From NCBI GenBank assembly GCA_031308135.1, contig JAHLJT010008756.1, positions 103,041,271 through 103,105,270 of the forward strand: a stretch of 64,000 bases of DNA, in the 5' to 3' direction. A program made the translations under genes and the position numbers. Source of the DNA: Acheta domesticus. Taxonomy: Eukaryota; Arthropoda; Insecta; Orthoptera; Gryllidae. Positions 36,505 to 47,350 of the stretch are shown here, one piece after another (positions within the stretch are counted from its first letter, which is position 1; every line of letters starts with the position of its first letter). The notes under the pieces are model-generated. The model saw only the letters and a list, made by a program, of their open reading frames with translations. It was not told the DNA's origin and ran no database searches.

Positions 36505-39399
36505 TCACTAAATCAGACAATTAAAAATGTTAGTGAAAGAACAGAGAGAATTCTCAGAGATGGTGTATTTGTTTCGTAGGTAAAATCATTCGGGAGATAT
36601 ACGTTTCTTGTCATTTACTAAACTCTGCGTAATAACTTCGCAGAAAACTTCAGAAATCTCACCAATTCGAATGGTTATAGAGCTCATGTGAACTGTGGGA
36701 AATTAACTTTGTATATAGTATTATACGCTGTAAAAAGAACGTGTTTTGTATTTTATTGGTTGTAAATAATTTATTCTAAACTGATGGTAGAAACATCGAT
36801 TGACAAAAGTTGGCGGCCAGTGTCCGTTACAGTTCTGCTTGGCTTGGGTCTATCATGGTACTGAGTAGAGTCCACGGGGCAAGTGGGATGGGTGATCACT
36901 CCGGAACCCCATTAGCTTAAACTACATGGTTTAAGGAATAGAAAGGAAATATTTCATTTCACTTTTCTGCTTGTTGGGGTCTTCTGAACAGCGTGTAGTG
37001 AATTATGAAACGCTTCTATTCGTTTAGTAATTTTCACTGCAATGTGTTTAGTAAATACCACAGCCTGTTTAGTAAACGTTATTCGTGCATTAGTATGTTT
37101 CACCAAACAGCAGTTTCGTGATCGTGACTTAAGCACTTAGTTCTTCCAAAATATACTGTACCCAAAAGTTCAACCTACTACATGATTAATTGTACGAACT
37201 AAACATTTATCTTCGTGTATAGTAGAGAAATAGTCAAGATACTGCTGCACAGGAGCAAAGTGGTTTCTTGGTAAACTTTCATAGGAATCATTTGTTCATC
37301 TAACTGGGGAAAATTCGGTCGTTTTATTTTTATCATCTGAAATGACTCATTCTGTGTATGGCGAGGCTTTGGCCATCTGGCCCGCTGTTTACATTACACC
37401 GCCTAACCACACAAGTTTCAACATCCCTATAGAGTTTGAATGCATTGCCTCAATGTAGAACATTCAGTAAACGTGTGGAAATGAATTTTGAAAGACTCGC
37501 GATGTTATACCATTAAAGATGCGATTGGTTACGGATGTGAAAGATACAATTACTGGTAGAATAATGCGCAAATTGTTATTCGACGTCTGTCTACTGGTGA
37601 GGTACTGGACTTGCATTTTCTAAATCCTCCAGAGCGTTACTCAAATATCAACGAAAAAGACTTGCGTATCTAAAATGCGTTTTGTGGTGATTGAAACACC
37701 TACAGAGGTAATTAATAACTCATTGAATTCCTCTCCCCGAGACGAATTGTTTGGCTCGGATTTTTGCCGGAATCTCCTACAGCTTACGGAAAGACCGGAA
37801 CAACGGTTTTGGGTTTCAAGACTCTTGCGACGGTGAAACAATGTGATTTACTGCTTACCTTTCCAGCGTCATGTGAATCGCTATTTAATTAATCAGATTG
37901 ACGATGATTAAACCTAAGGTTGTAATAAAACATTTATTGAAGAAATGTTGCTGTTGATACTAATGCATTTCATTTTCTCCATCTGAGTTTGTACGAGCCA
38001 GGCTGTTTTATGTTCAAAATTTCTTTTAATGAACAACTTGTTAGATTGTTTTCCTAGGTTAGGATTTTTTTGAATTAGTAGTGTTTTATCTCATCTGCTT
38101 AATGTCATCTGGGAGTTAAAGATTCTCATTAAATAAATCTCCGAATAAGTGGTGGCCTGGACTCTGCCCGTGTTCCGGGGAAAGACTTGCGGGAAGGTCA
38201 GCATCTGGAAGCAATCATTTCTTGCCTGCCCTTGGTGTTACGGAAATACGGAAGAGTGTAGTGCACCCCAGCCAAATGTTACATCATCAGCTCTACTTCT
38301 TGGCAGTGGGTTCTTAAACTTAATTCGCGCCATAATATCTCCACTGATCCCGTTCAATAACGTAACCGAGCGCGACAAGTTGCATGGATAGGGACAGTTT
38401 TAAACTGAATTAAAGGAGAAGTTACCTAACAGATTCGTAGAATTCGCAGCGAATTCCTCGCGGATTGGGAGCTGTAATGAGAGTAATCTTCAAAGAGTAA
38501 TTGTCGGATGTGAAGACTAAGTAGGAAAACGCTTTCACAGCTCAGACGGTAGTTCTTTCTTTGAGCATTATGTAGGCGAACAAGCGCAATCCGACTTGGG
38601 CATGTATGTTGACTGTAAGTCGTGGGGGTGCCATTGCCGTTAGTCGACTGAGGGTGCGCGAGTCTCTGCTCCTGTGATGCGGGGGCGGAGGGCGGACAAC
38701 GCTTTGCGCCCGCTGGCTGCCGGCGTGCATTGTTGGCAGGGTGGGGTCCACAATGCCTCCCTTCGGCCTCTCCAGCTCCCGCCCGACCTCGCTCATTGTC
38801 TTGACGGCAGCAGAGGGCGCCGCCCCCGTGCCGCTACTCTCCGCCTCAGCTTTTCCCACCTTCGTCAACGTGACCCCTCTTAGGGGATTTCTTGACCCGA
38901 CTGTTGATAGAAATCTAAGTTTAAGGTTCTTTGGCAATTGGTGTAAGTCATTTAATGTTAATTTTTCCGCAGCTAAATGTTTCGTGTTCTTAATTTTCCC
39001 ATCTTGATGTCAGTTACAGAACTTTTCTTTATTGCAGTTGAGTTGCATCACCTTCAGGAAAGTTTAACTTACCGTTGAAATAAGGCGACATCAGCGAAGA
39101 AAATTTACATTAGAAGCCTTTATTTCTAATGATATAAAGTTTTAATGAATCTGTTACAAGAGCTTTTCTTGCTTAATTGATTATATTTGATCGAAAGTTC
39201 ACGAATGAAGCTTAACCGACTTTGGAGCTGGAGGCACGAGCACTTGTGTATTTACGATCTTCGGAGAGACGGGCTAGCGAAGTAAGAGGACTTGGTTGTT
39301 CTCTACGACGTCGGACGGCAAAAATTACCGGGTCTTTCGTATATTAACCAAGTTCTGGGAATATTTGAAACTTTTCCAAAACTTGACGCAACGATAATC
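36505..39399. other. Non-coding stretch before the MADF-BESS gene
   Basis: The DNA is AT-rich with one island at about 38560-38890. Three GTTTAGTAA units at about 25-base spacing occur at 37020-37080, explaining the small minus-strand ORF there. No coding exon is supported. Confidence 0.5.
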
Positions 39400-41001
39400 G
39401 TCCATCAAGCGGGCGCCGCCTGCAGCCGTGCATCGCCTGTCGCGCACGCGAGCAAACGTTGGGCGTGAGCTCGCCCATGGGCGTCGGGACTCCATGCGTC
39501 GTCTTGTCTCGGCGCGGCGCAGCGTGCTCGCCATGCGCACGCCGTCTTGGCACGCGAGGAAGCGAGCGCGCGTCTCCCCGCGGCATCTCGGCAGCGGCGC
39601 GCGGGCGGCGGCGACGCGGCAGCGTCGGCGACGGCGCGGGGCCGCAGTCCGCCGCTGATCGATACGGCGCGAGCGCGCGTGTGCGCCTGCGGAGAGAGTG
39701 GCTCGGCGCGGCACCGTGGCTCCCGCTCGCGCTCGCCACGCGCGTCCCAAAGCCCGTATTCCCGCACGCACGTGCGTGGACGTACGCCCACCCTCACACG
39801 CTCGCCACACGAACACAGACCGGCGTCCCAGCCGGCATACCGGCACTTTCGAAAGTGCGCGCGCCGGCCGGCGATTGGGCAGGCGGCTATTTGGACTCGC
39901 GCGTTTCCAAGGACCCTGACCCACGGCGGGTCGCAGCCGCGAGGCGGGCCGCGACGTGGTCGGGCGGAGGCGTCGGCTGTGGCGGCGGTGGCGGTGCGGC
40001 GGGTGGGCCCGGCGCTGCCGCCCTGCAGACGCCGCGCCGAGCCGCGCCGCCGGCCGCGCAGTCGATACTCGCGCGACTCGACCGGCGCGCGCTCTGGCGG
40101 CGGGCGCGCGTACCGCCGACGCGAGCGGGCGACCGACCCACGGCCGCCTCGCTGCCGCGCCGCCGCCGCTGCCGCTTTGTGAACGCGCCTCCGCTGCTGC
40201 GCCCGGGGCGAGCCGGGCCGCCGCCGACGCCGCCGCGCGACCGACCCGCCGCGCGGCCGCCATTTGCAGCGCGGCGCAGCGGCAGCGAGCTAGCAGCGGG
40301 CGAAGGGGCAGCGTTGCCGCGGCGTTTCGGCGGCGTTCCGTGCGGCGCGGGAGGGGGGGCGCTCGCTCATTCGACGTTGAGGCGCGGGCGGTCGTGGCGG
40401 TGCGGCGCAGCGCGGCCGGACAAAGGATCCTCTGCGAGGAAGGTGGCTCTGGCGCGTCGGGGCGCACGGCTGCAGGACGCTCGCGGCAGCGGCAGCGGCG
40501 TTCGCGACTGACGGCCGCTCTCCCGGCCTCACCGTGTCCGAAGCAGCCGACTTCGCTTTGGCGACGCGGCCACGCGGGGCGCGCCGGTACCGACGCCGGG
40601 TCCGGGTACTCGAGTACAAGGAGGCGGCGGTCCGCGTCGCCACCCTCACCCCCGCGCGGCGCTTTCGTGGCCGCCGGCGCCGGGGCGCGGCGGAAGGCGC
40701 GGCGCCGTTCGCGACGCCACCCGACCAGCACTGTGCCGGCGGCGACGGAGGCGGTAGCGTCGGGGGCGACGACGGCGACGGCGAGGACGACGGTGGAGGA
40801 AGAGAGCTGCTGCAGCCACAACCGCCAGACCAGGAACCACCCCAAGAGCAACATCCACCGCAACACCATCATCAACTGCAATATCAAGAGCAACTTCTGC
40901 TGCTGCCACCGCCACCGTCCCAGCAAGGACAAGTTACCGGCCCGCCCCTACCAGAAGAAGAGGCGCAGCGGCGCTCGACGCGTCACAGAAGACGGCGCAG
41001 C
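39400..41001 (+). promoter_or_regulatory. CpG-island promoter and 5' UTR of the MADF-BESS gene
   Basis: This is 1.6 kb of extremely GC- and CpG-rich sequence directly upstream of the coding start. It has no clear TATA box, so initiation is probably dispersed. The transcription start cannot be placed from sequence. It contains very long overlapping ORFs on both strands (535 codons minus, 390 plus) that arise because stop codons are rare in such composition. The frame of the gene itself is open from 40183 to the start codon, with a Gln/Pro/His-rich translation at about 40800-40960 but no ATG before 41002. Confidence 0.7.
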
Positions 41002-41251
41002 ATGGCCAAGCTGGATTTGGACCCGGCGGCGCTGTGGTGGTGCCAACCCGACCCTGACGAAGACGAAGCCGAGATGCCCCGAGGGCGACGCGTGCGCGGC
41101 CTCAAGGAGGCTGCCGACATGGATGTGACGCGCTTCATCGCCGAAGTCCGCGCGCGCGAGCCCCTATACAACACGGCGTGCGCCCAGTACGGGGAGCGCG
41201 CGCTCAAGGCCAAGATGTGGAAGGAGGTGGCGTCCATCATGAAGCTGTCAC
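41002..41251 (+). CDS. MADF-BESS domain protein, exon 1 of 3
   Basis: This is the first coding exon of a 334-residue protein that is probably a nuclear, sequence-specific transcriptional regulator of the Adf-1/Dip3 type. It encodes residues 1-83 plus one base of codon 84. The start ATG at 41002 is the first in frame after a stop at 40180-40182 and has a strong context (A at -3, G at +4). Residues 1-40 are acidic, then basic (PDPDEDEAE, then RGRRVRGLK). From residue 41 the MADF domain begins: DVTRFIAEVRAREPLYNT, then MWKEVASIMKLS, with the conserved aromatic and aliphatic positions of the first helices (the LYN triad and the MWKEVA helix). The exon ends at C/GTAAGATAA, a good donor giving a phase-1 intron. 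Which orthologue it is cannot be decided, because the family is large in insects. Confidence 0.93.
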
Positions 41252-41800
41252 GTAAGATAATCGCGAGACCCGCCCCCTCTTCCTTTTCTTCCCTTCCCTG
41301 GACACCCCTGACTCGCATTGCAGTCATCCCTCCACGAACCTGTGGCGGCGAGTTTCCGTCACGAATCACAGTTCCTAAGAAACCCGGTGCCGGCGCCACC
41401 ACGTGGTGCGCTGCGCCGGTACACGTGACACACATCCGGGAATACCTTTATACTCAAACATACGAACCCACGCTGTCACTTTCGTTCATTCATGGATACA
41501 CACTACCGAGCGTTGTTCGGTAGAACAGTCACTGGGTAGTACGCACACATCTTAGGGTAGCTCGATGGCACGGCAGACAAAGGCAAGATGGCGGCGCGTG
41601 CGTTCGTGGAGGAGGGGGAGGGCCGCGTTCAGCTCCGCCGCCATCGCCTCAGGCAGGCCCAAGCCGGCGGTTACCTAACGCGTGGCGAGCCCGCCGACCG
41701 TCCGGCTGACCACCGACTAGGGAGGCAGGTGGTCGGCGGGCCCAGGCCTCCGCGCCGCGCCCGGCTCATCCCAGCCAGCCTGGGCGGCGGCGCCCTGCTG

Positions 41801-41860
41801 CCGCGCCGCGCCGCGCCGCGCCGCGCCGCGCCGCGCCGCGCCGCGCCGCGCCGCGCCGCG
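41801..41860. repeat. CCGCG pentanucleotide array, 12 units
   Basis: Twelve perfect tandem copies of CCGCG lie near the start of intron 1. The array is wholly CpG and likely to be length-polymorphic. It accounts for Ala/Arg-repeat ORFs in several frames. Confidence 0.95.
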
Positions 41861-44800
41861 TCGGGCCGGCCCCCTCGCCTCGCGCCCCTCCGCCCTCACC
41901 CCCGCGCGCCAACGCCGCTGCCTTGCGGCGGTTCCGCTCGCTGAGGGGGAGCGGTCGGTGGCGGCGGGGGTGAGGGGGCGCCGGAGGGGGAGCGAGCAGA
42001 AACGCGCGTGGTGCGCGCGCCCGCCGCCAGGGCCGCGCCTGTCGCAACGGCGACGCGCGCCGAGCGCGCGGGCGGCGCTCCACGCCGACGCGTGGCGCGC
42101 GCTTCGCGCCATCGCCGCGGCTGCCGCCATGTCGCGTGACCGTTGGAGGTCGCTGTGCACCACGTGGTTTCGCCCTGACCTCGCGTTTGGCCCGGCAGGA
42201 TTTTCACAGCAGGTGTCGCTAAGGGAGATGTAGGGATATGCGCGCGAAATTCAACCCGTCGCATTGGCTTTATCGCTTATCTTCGCGAGATTGTTATTTG
42301 CAAGCCAGTGGGTATAGTAGAAACTTCAACGCACTGTAATTAGAAATGAACTTGTTTTTCTCTAACCGGGTGGATGGGAGATCGAAATGGTGTCTTCAGT
42401 ACTTAAGTCTCGTAGTACGATCTAATAGATTACGCCTCTTGAAGGAAGAGCACGAGAGAGAGAGGTCGCGAATATCTGGGGCGGGTAGAAGGTGCAGAGT
42501 TGAGGTGGGGAACGTAATTTGCCAGAGGAAACGAGATTGGCCGTCGTATCGCGGCGCTTCGACCGCCGCCCGGACGCGCCCGACCCCGCTCACCACCTCC
42601 ACGCCCCACACAAGGTGGAGGAGGGAGAGGAGGACGCCATTAACTCTCAGACGTAAGCGATGGAGTTGTGCATGTGTGGGTGGGAGTAGGACTGGAGGTC
42701 GGGCGGGGCGTGGGGGACGGGGCGGTGTGGAGGGGAGTAGCGCGTGCTCTCCGCTGCCTGTCTCCGGGCGACCGGGAATTAGTTTCGCGAGGCAATTAAC
42801 GGGGGGTTTGCGGCCGCCGCTTGCGGAAGGTACGCCCAGCGCTAGGGTGTGCTCGGAGAACGGTGAAGCGTGCGTCTAGTTACCCTGCGGCGTTTGTTGC
42901 TAATGTAGTCTTGGGCGACGCGCGACTTGTTATTGCACAAACGGCGCACATGCTTTGATATTGGTCGCGGTCATTTCATCTCTGGCGTTGTCTACATTGA
43001 GACTATCCTTCCTCGCGGATTTGAAAATTGATTAATGGAATTGGTCTATCGCTTGTCATTGGGCCGTGCGATTTATTGCTAACTCGTTCGTTTTGGGAAC
43101 CTACTTTTTTAATTTCATTCGAATGCAATATCAATATTTCATTTTTACTTTTGCAAGACCGATACAACCGAACGCGTGACTGTTAGATCTCTGTTATCGC
43201 CCGATACTATATTTTTTAGATTATGAAATACTCCCCAGAATAAACAGTGTTTCGAAAAAGTTTTTCCCTCTTCTGTTTTCTGTGTTGTCAAAGAAAAATG
43301 TTAGTAAGTGATTTCAATGCCCGAGCCGCTTACATTTAAAGTTTAGCCCAGATTATTGCGAATGAATTTTGACATGTAAATTTTATCGTACCTCACTATT
43401 TGCTTTGATTTGAACTCCGCGGTTTCGAGGAACGCTGCCTATTTTGTTTCCATGAAACTATATGAATGTAACAATTATGCGGTATAGTTTGAGGCAAAAC
43501 AATCGCGGTGCCCGTGCTGGGAAAGTTTATCAAAATGTGTAAATTATTTATTGGTTTTAATATCGCAGCACATGTAAAGTTGTAATTTTGCGACAATGAC
43601 TCCTCACAAATGTCTCTTAGATGCATCTATTGTAAGTCTACAAAAGATATGGAAATGCGCTACGATAAAACCGTCGATTTGGCTTTCTCGAGGATTCCAG
43701 ATTTTCGAAATTCAACATCTTATTTATAAACTGCTCATGAAGCATAACAATTTTAAATCTCGTTTCTCCTACTGCGTATTGCAGTACATTACAGATTGTT
43801 TCCATAAATGTAATTTTAAAGTTTCTCTCTACGTTTTATTTCGCGATGTGGACTCTTACCTTAAAGCGCTTCACCGGAGACGGACCAATCTTTCACGTTA
43901 CTCGTCCGGCACTCAAGCGTTGGTGATGACGTTGGTGATGTTGGTGTTGGCACAGGTGTGTGGGGGCTCGACTCGTATTAATCGGGGTTTCCTCCACCTT
44001 CTTCCACTGGCCAGCGAAGAGAGCGAGGGACGCATTAGCTGATTGGGGGCGACGTGACCGCCGCCGCGGAGCGCAGCCGCGAGTGGTGTGGCCGCAGCCG
44101 CCTCGGCCAGTCGTCCTTCTCCCCGCTCATTTTTACTGCGCCCATTACGGCATTGGGCGGGTAACGACGCGGGTCGTTAGTCGCCGGGCGCGCGAGCCCT
44201 GGGCCCTGGCGTGGGCCGTCGGCAGTCGAGCGCCACTTAGGCGGGGCCGTATCTCACCGGGGCTCGAAGCCCGAGATCCCGCCCCTGCCGCGCGGCGGCC
44301 GTTAGCGCGGGATGCCGATGGGGGAGGGGCGGAGACCGAAGGGAGGCGCTGTTCCTAATGGAACCTGCGGGCGATTCCACTCGAATAATTGCGGCGCCGC
44401 ACTCGTCCTGAACCCTTGACGCGGGCAGAGGGGAGCGCTATCGGTTCGGGGTGGGAACGTGGGCGAGAAGGAACACGGGTTGGCGATCGTGCGGGTTGGT
44501 TGCCAAGAATGCGTTCAGGCCGCGGCGCTCGCAGGTCTAAGGGATGTGTTAACTCTTCGCGAACCCAAGGGGCTGTTGTTAGAGTGCTGCATAAAGATCT
44601 CTCTGTTCAAATCTTACCGCTTCGATAGCTATTTACAGAATAAACGTCTTGTGTTATGTTGTCCACTTGATTTGTGCGGCTGGGCTAGGAGCATGACGTG
44701 GCGACAAGTTCATAGTATGTGCCAAAATAAACACGCCTCACTTGAAACGCTCTTCACTCCAGAAAGAACACTGTCGCTTCGTTAATTGTGAAGGAATTAA

Positions 44801-44874
44801 TACTTTATTCTTGCACTACTTTCAACTGATCGCAATAATTGTGTGATTTCTACGGTAGTAGGAATGACGGATAA

Positions 44875-45024
44875 GGGGCCGTCCATAAATTGCGTAACGC
44901 AGTTTTCAAGTATTTTCAATACCCCCTCTCCCCCTTGTGACGCACTTCCCATCTCTATGTAACGTAGCGTAACGTTGCCTCATAGCGTAACGCCTTTCGC
45001 GTTACATAATTTATGGATTACCCC
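44875..45024. mobile_element. CCGTCCATAA MITE, copy 2
   Basis: The ends GGGGCCGTCCATAAATTGCGTAACGC and the inverted CGCGTTACATAATTTATGGATTACCCC match the element at 36357-36504, as does the interior CCCCCTCTCCCCCTTGTGACGCACTTCCC. It has inserted in intron 1 of the MADF-BESS gene. No convincing target-site duplication longer than two bases is visible. Confidence 0.8.
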
Positions 45025-45150
45025 TAGTACTAAAATGTTACAAATATCTCGTGATCTAAACGAACGCAAGGAACTCGTGTAATGTCGCTTACATTTTGTA
45101 ACACGTCGTTTTTTAAAACGTTTCACTCTAAACTTATTCGATTAATCTTC

Positions 45151-45179
45151 GCGCGCGCGTACACACACACACACACACA
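45151..45179. repeat. GC/AC dinucleotide microsatellite
   Basis: A short (GC)n run passes directly into (AC)n. It lies in intron 1, about 210 bases before exon 2. Confidence 0.9.
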
Positions 45180-45392
45180 TCAACATACATACACACACGC
45201 AAGTGCGCACCTACTCGCTCGGAATTTAGGCGAGTGCACATCTTGCTTAGCATTTCATCCTCCCGCTCTCCTGCTACTATCCTCCTCTACCTCGGCTCTT
45301 AGAGCTGAAGTCGCGCCCGCGCCCCTGCGGTTGGCCCTTACGTCTCGCGGCGCATGCGGCACTTGGCGCTGATGGCTGTGCTCTCCTCGCAG

Positions 45393-45573
45393 TGCACACG
45401 TGTAAGGCCAAGTGGAAGTCCATCCGCGACTCGTACGTGCGCGAATTGCGGCGCCAGGAGCGGCTGGCAGCACGAGGCGTGGACGTGTCGTTGTCTCGCA
45501 AGCGGCCCTACGTGCACTTCGAGCAACTGGCCTTCCTGGCGCCCACCCTCCAGAAGGGCGGTGGCCAGCACTC
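45393..45573 (+). CDS. MADF-BESS domain protein, exon 2 of 3
   Basis: This exon encodes residues 84-143 plus two bases of codon 144 and completes the MADF domain. It has the signature CKAKWKSIRDSYVREL (residues 87-102), whose Trp and basic residues belong to the helix thought to contact DNA in this Myb-like fold. Then come RKRPYVHFEQLAFLAPTL (119-136), the typical closing segment of MADF domains. The acceptor is CTCTCCTCGCAG/TG and joins the single C of exon 1 to make Leu84. The donor is TC/GTAAGTCTC, giving a phase-2 intron. The domain is of normal length (about 95 residues) with no missing element. Confidence 0.94.
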
Positions 45574-46776
45574 GTAAGTCTCAAGGTGACGGATTTTCAG
45601 TGGGGGTGGCGAGGTTTGATGAGTGTCGTCAGCTCAGATATCCTCCAAGAAAGCTTTTCATTGTGTCGCCCAGATCACCAAAGTTCTGCCATGCGTCGTA
45701 ATTTCATTTAATTTAAATTGAGTATTTAAATAGTATTACAAAATGTTCCCCATTTTTCGTATTGTGGTGTTCACGTTTTGTGGTTTTCTAATTTTAAATT
45801 TTATATTTTAAATTTCCTAAATATCTTAATTTTTTTTCCTTATAAAACATCCATTGCTTCTCTTCGCGTCTGTTCAAAAAATTCTTTGCAATTTTTTCCC
45901 TTCATGCAATTAAAATATATCTTACAGAAGTAACAGGGTTATGTAATGTTTTTGACTTCACATTATTATCGTACTTTGCGAGAGTATCCAGGAAATTGGC
46001 ACTTCATAGGCGTTTTGATGCGCATTCTTTGGTGATGATTTCTGAGCTGATGATATCAGAAGCTGAGAAGGTAGCATTTGTACTAAAAAGTGATCTGTGT
46101 CTCTTGCCTTGAAAGTCGTAAACCAGACCTAGAATATCGCAACGTAAACTTGCTGTCGGGGATATGCGATACATAAGTGACATGCTTGAGTGACAACTCT
46201 TAATGTCCAAACGTGGATGCTGCACTAGTTTTACGAAAAGTGTGCTTTTCTTATAGACATGCAAATTTTTTGCTATTTTTTAATAAGTTCGGAGATTCTC
46301 GTGTAAACCGTCAATGTGTATTGTAAGTATCGGCTTTCTCAATCAAAGAACGTGGCACGTCAAATAACGCAGTAACACTGTAGAAATTTCATACTTATCT
46401 TTACTTACGTTGTACGACGTTCAGTATTGATAAGCATAGTACGCTGATGTTTCGTATCGCTGACGTGTCCCTTTACCACTGGAATGGAGAACGTTCAAAC
46501 TTACGCCGTTTTTTCCCGAAGACCACGCATTGAAGATCACTTTGTTTCATGTTGTTTCCGATCATTAATGCATGTAGTTCCGATCCGACCGTGGGCATTC
46601 GTGGGGATACCTTGCTCTCTCTTGTAGTAGCAACTCAAACTAGTCCGGAACCTGCCCGGCGGGGCCATTAAATTGCTGCCTTCTCGTACACCCGCCACCC
46701 CTCCGAACTCTGTCGCCAGCCACATAGCTGGAGCGTTGTAGACTCTCTGCCCGCGCTCAGCGTTACCCTCTCGCAG
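45574..46776 (+). other. Intron 2 of the MADF-BESS gene
   Basis: A 1.2-kb AT-rich intron, GTAAGTCTC to CCCTCTCGCAG. A minus-strand ORF of 86 codons (46004-46264) lies inside it with no recognisable motif. A second AG at 46759-46760 would shift the frame, so the AG at 46775-46776 is the acceptor. Confidence 0.85.
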
Positions 46777-47350
46777 GCTGTCCCTGGACTGGAAGATGGA
46801 CGTGGGCAGCGACGACGAGGCGGGCGGCGGCGCGGGCACGGCCTCGGGCGCAGAGGACACGCCCGAGGGTGAGGATAGCGGGCTGCCCGCGCTGCTGCCC
46901 GCTCCCGAGGTGGTAGTGGAGTCCGTGACGTCGCTGAGTGGCCAGTGCGGAGGTGGGCCGCAAGTCGGCGGCTCCGCCCTGCCCGCCGGCGTGGCCAGCC
47001 CGGCCGCGGCAGCCGCCGCCGCCGCGGCCGCCGCTGCTGCCGCGGCCGCGGCCGCCGCCCCCGACGAGGATGCCCTCTTCCTGCAGTCCCTGCTGCCTTC
47101 GCTGCGCCGCTTGCCGCCCGCCAGCAAGTCGTTGCTCCGCATACGCATCGCGCAGCTGGTGCACGACACGCTCTACCCAGCGACGGACGAGCACCCGCCC
47201 ACCCTGCCGCCCGCTGCCGAGCTGCGCTCGCCGATCTCCAACCTTACTTCCACGCCCGCGCAGCCACCCCTCGGCGCCTCCACTCCCGAGCTCTGGGCGC
47301 TGAACGCTCTCCGGGGCAATTCCGAAAGCCCGACCAAGGCTTCCAACTGA
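46777..47350 (+). CDS. MADF-BESS domain protein, exon 3 of 3
   Basis: This exon encodes residues 144-334. An acidic linker (SDDEAGGG, EDTPEGEDSG, residues 155-179) leads to a tract of 19 consecutive alanines (220-238). The BESS motif follows at about residues 240-277: DEDALFLQSLLPSLRRL, then PPASKSLLRIRIAQLVHDTLY. BESS motifs mediate protein-protein contacts, including self-association and binding of partner regulators, and usually sit C-terminal to a MADF domain as here. A short Pro/Ser-rich tail with ELWALNALRG ends at TGA (47348-47350). Splicing of exons 1-3 gives exactly 335 codons including the stop. Confidence 0.92.

Larger units (their letters stand above)
41252..45392 (+). other. Intron 1 of the MADF-BESS gene
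   Basis: This 4.1-kb intron begins GTAAGATAA and ends CTCTCCTCGCAG. It splits the MADF domain between its second and third predicted helices. It starts in the CpG island (to about 42240, including a CCGCG array) and has further islands at 42470-42900 and 43940-44600. It carries a MITE (44875-45024) and an AC repeat. No other exon is evident inside it. Confidence 0.85.

Noticed and set aside
39325..40932. 535-codon minus-strand ORF
   Set aside because: It lies in the CpG island of the MADF-BESS promoter, where stops are rare in all frames. It is Arg/Ala/Pro-rich without a domain and overlaps equally long ORFs on the other strand.
39956..41128. 390-codon plus-strand ORF in a second frame
   Set aside because: It is out of frame with the clear MADF coding exon that it overlaps and has only low-complexity Arg/Ala translation.
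46004..46264. 86-codon minus-strand ORF in intron 2
   Set aside because: The composition is plausible but there is no recognised domain, splice evidence or promoter, so it is insufficient to call a nested gene.
46751..46776. Alternative exon 3 acceptor at 46759-46760
   Set aside because: Using it adds 16 bases and destroys the frame into the BESS motif.
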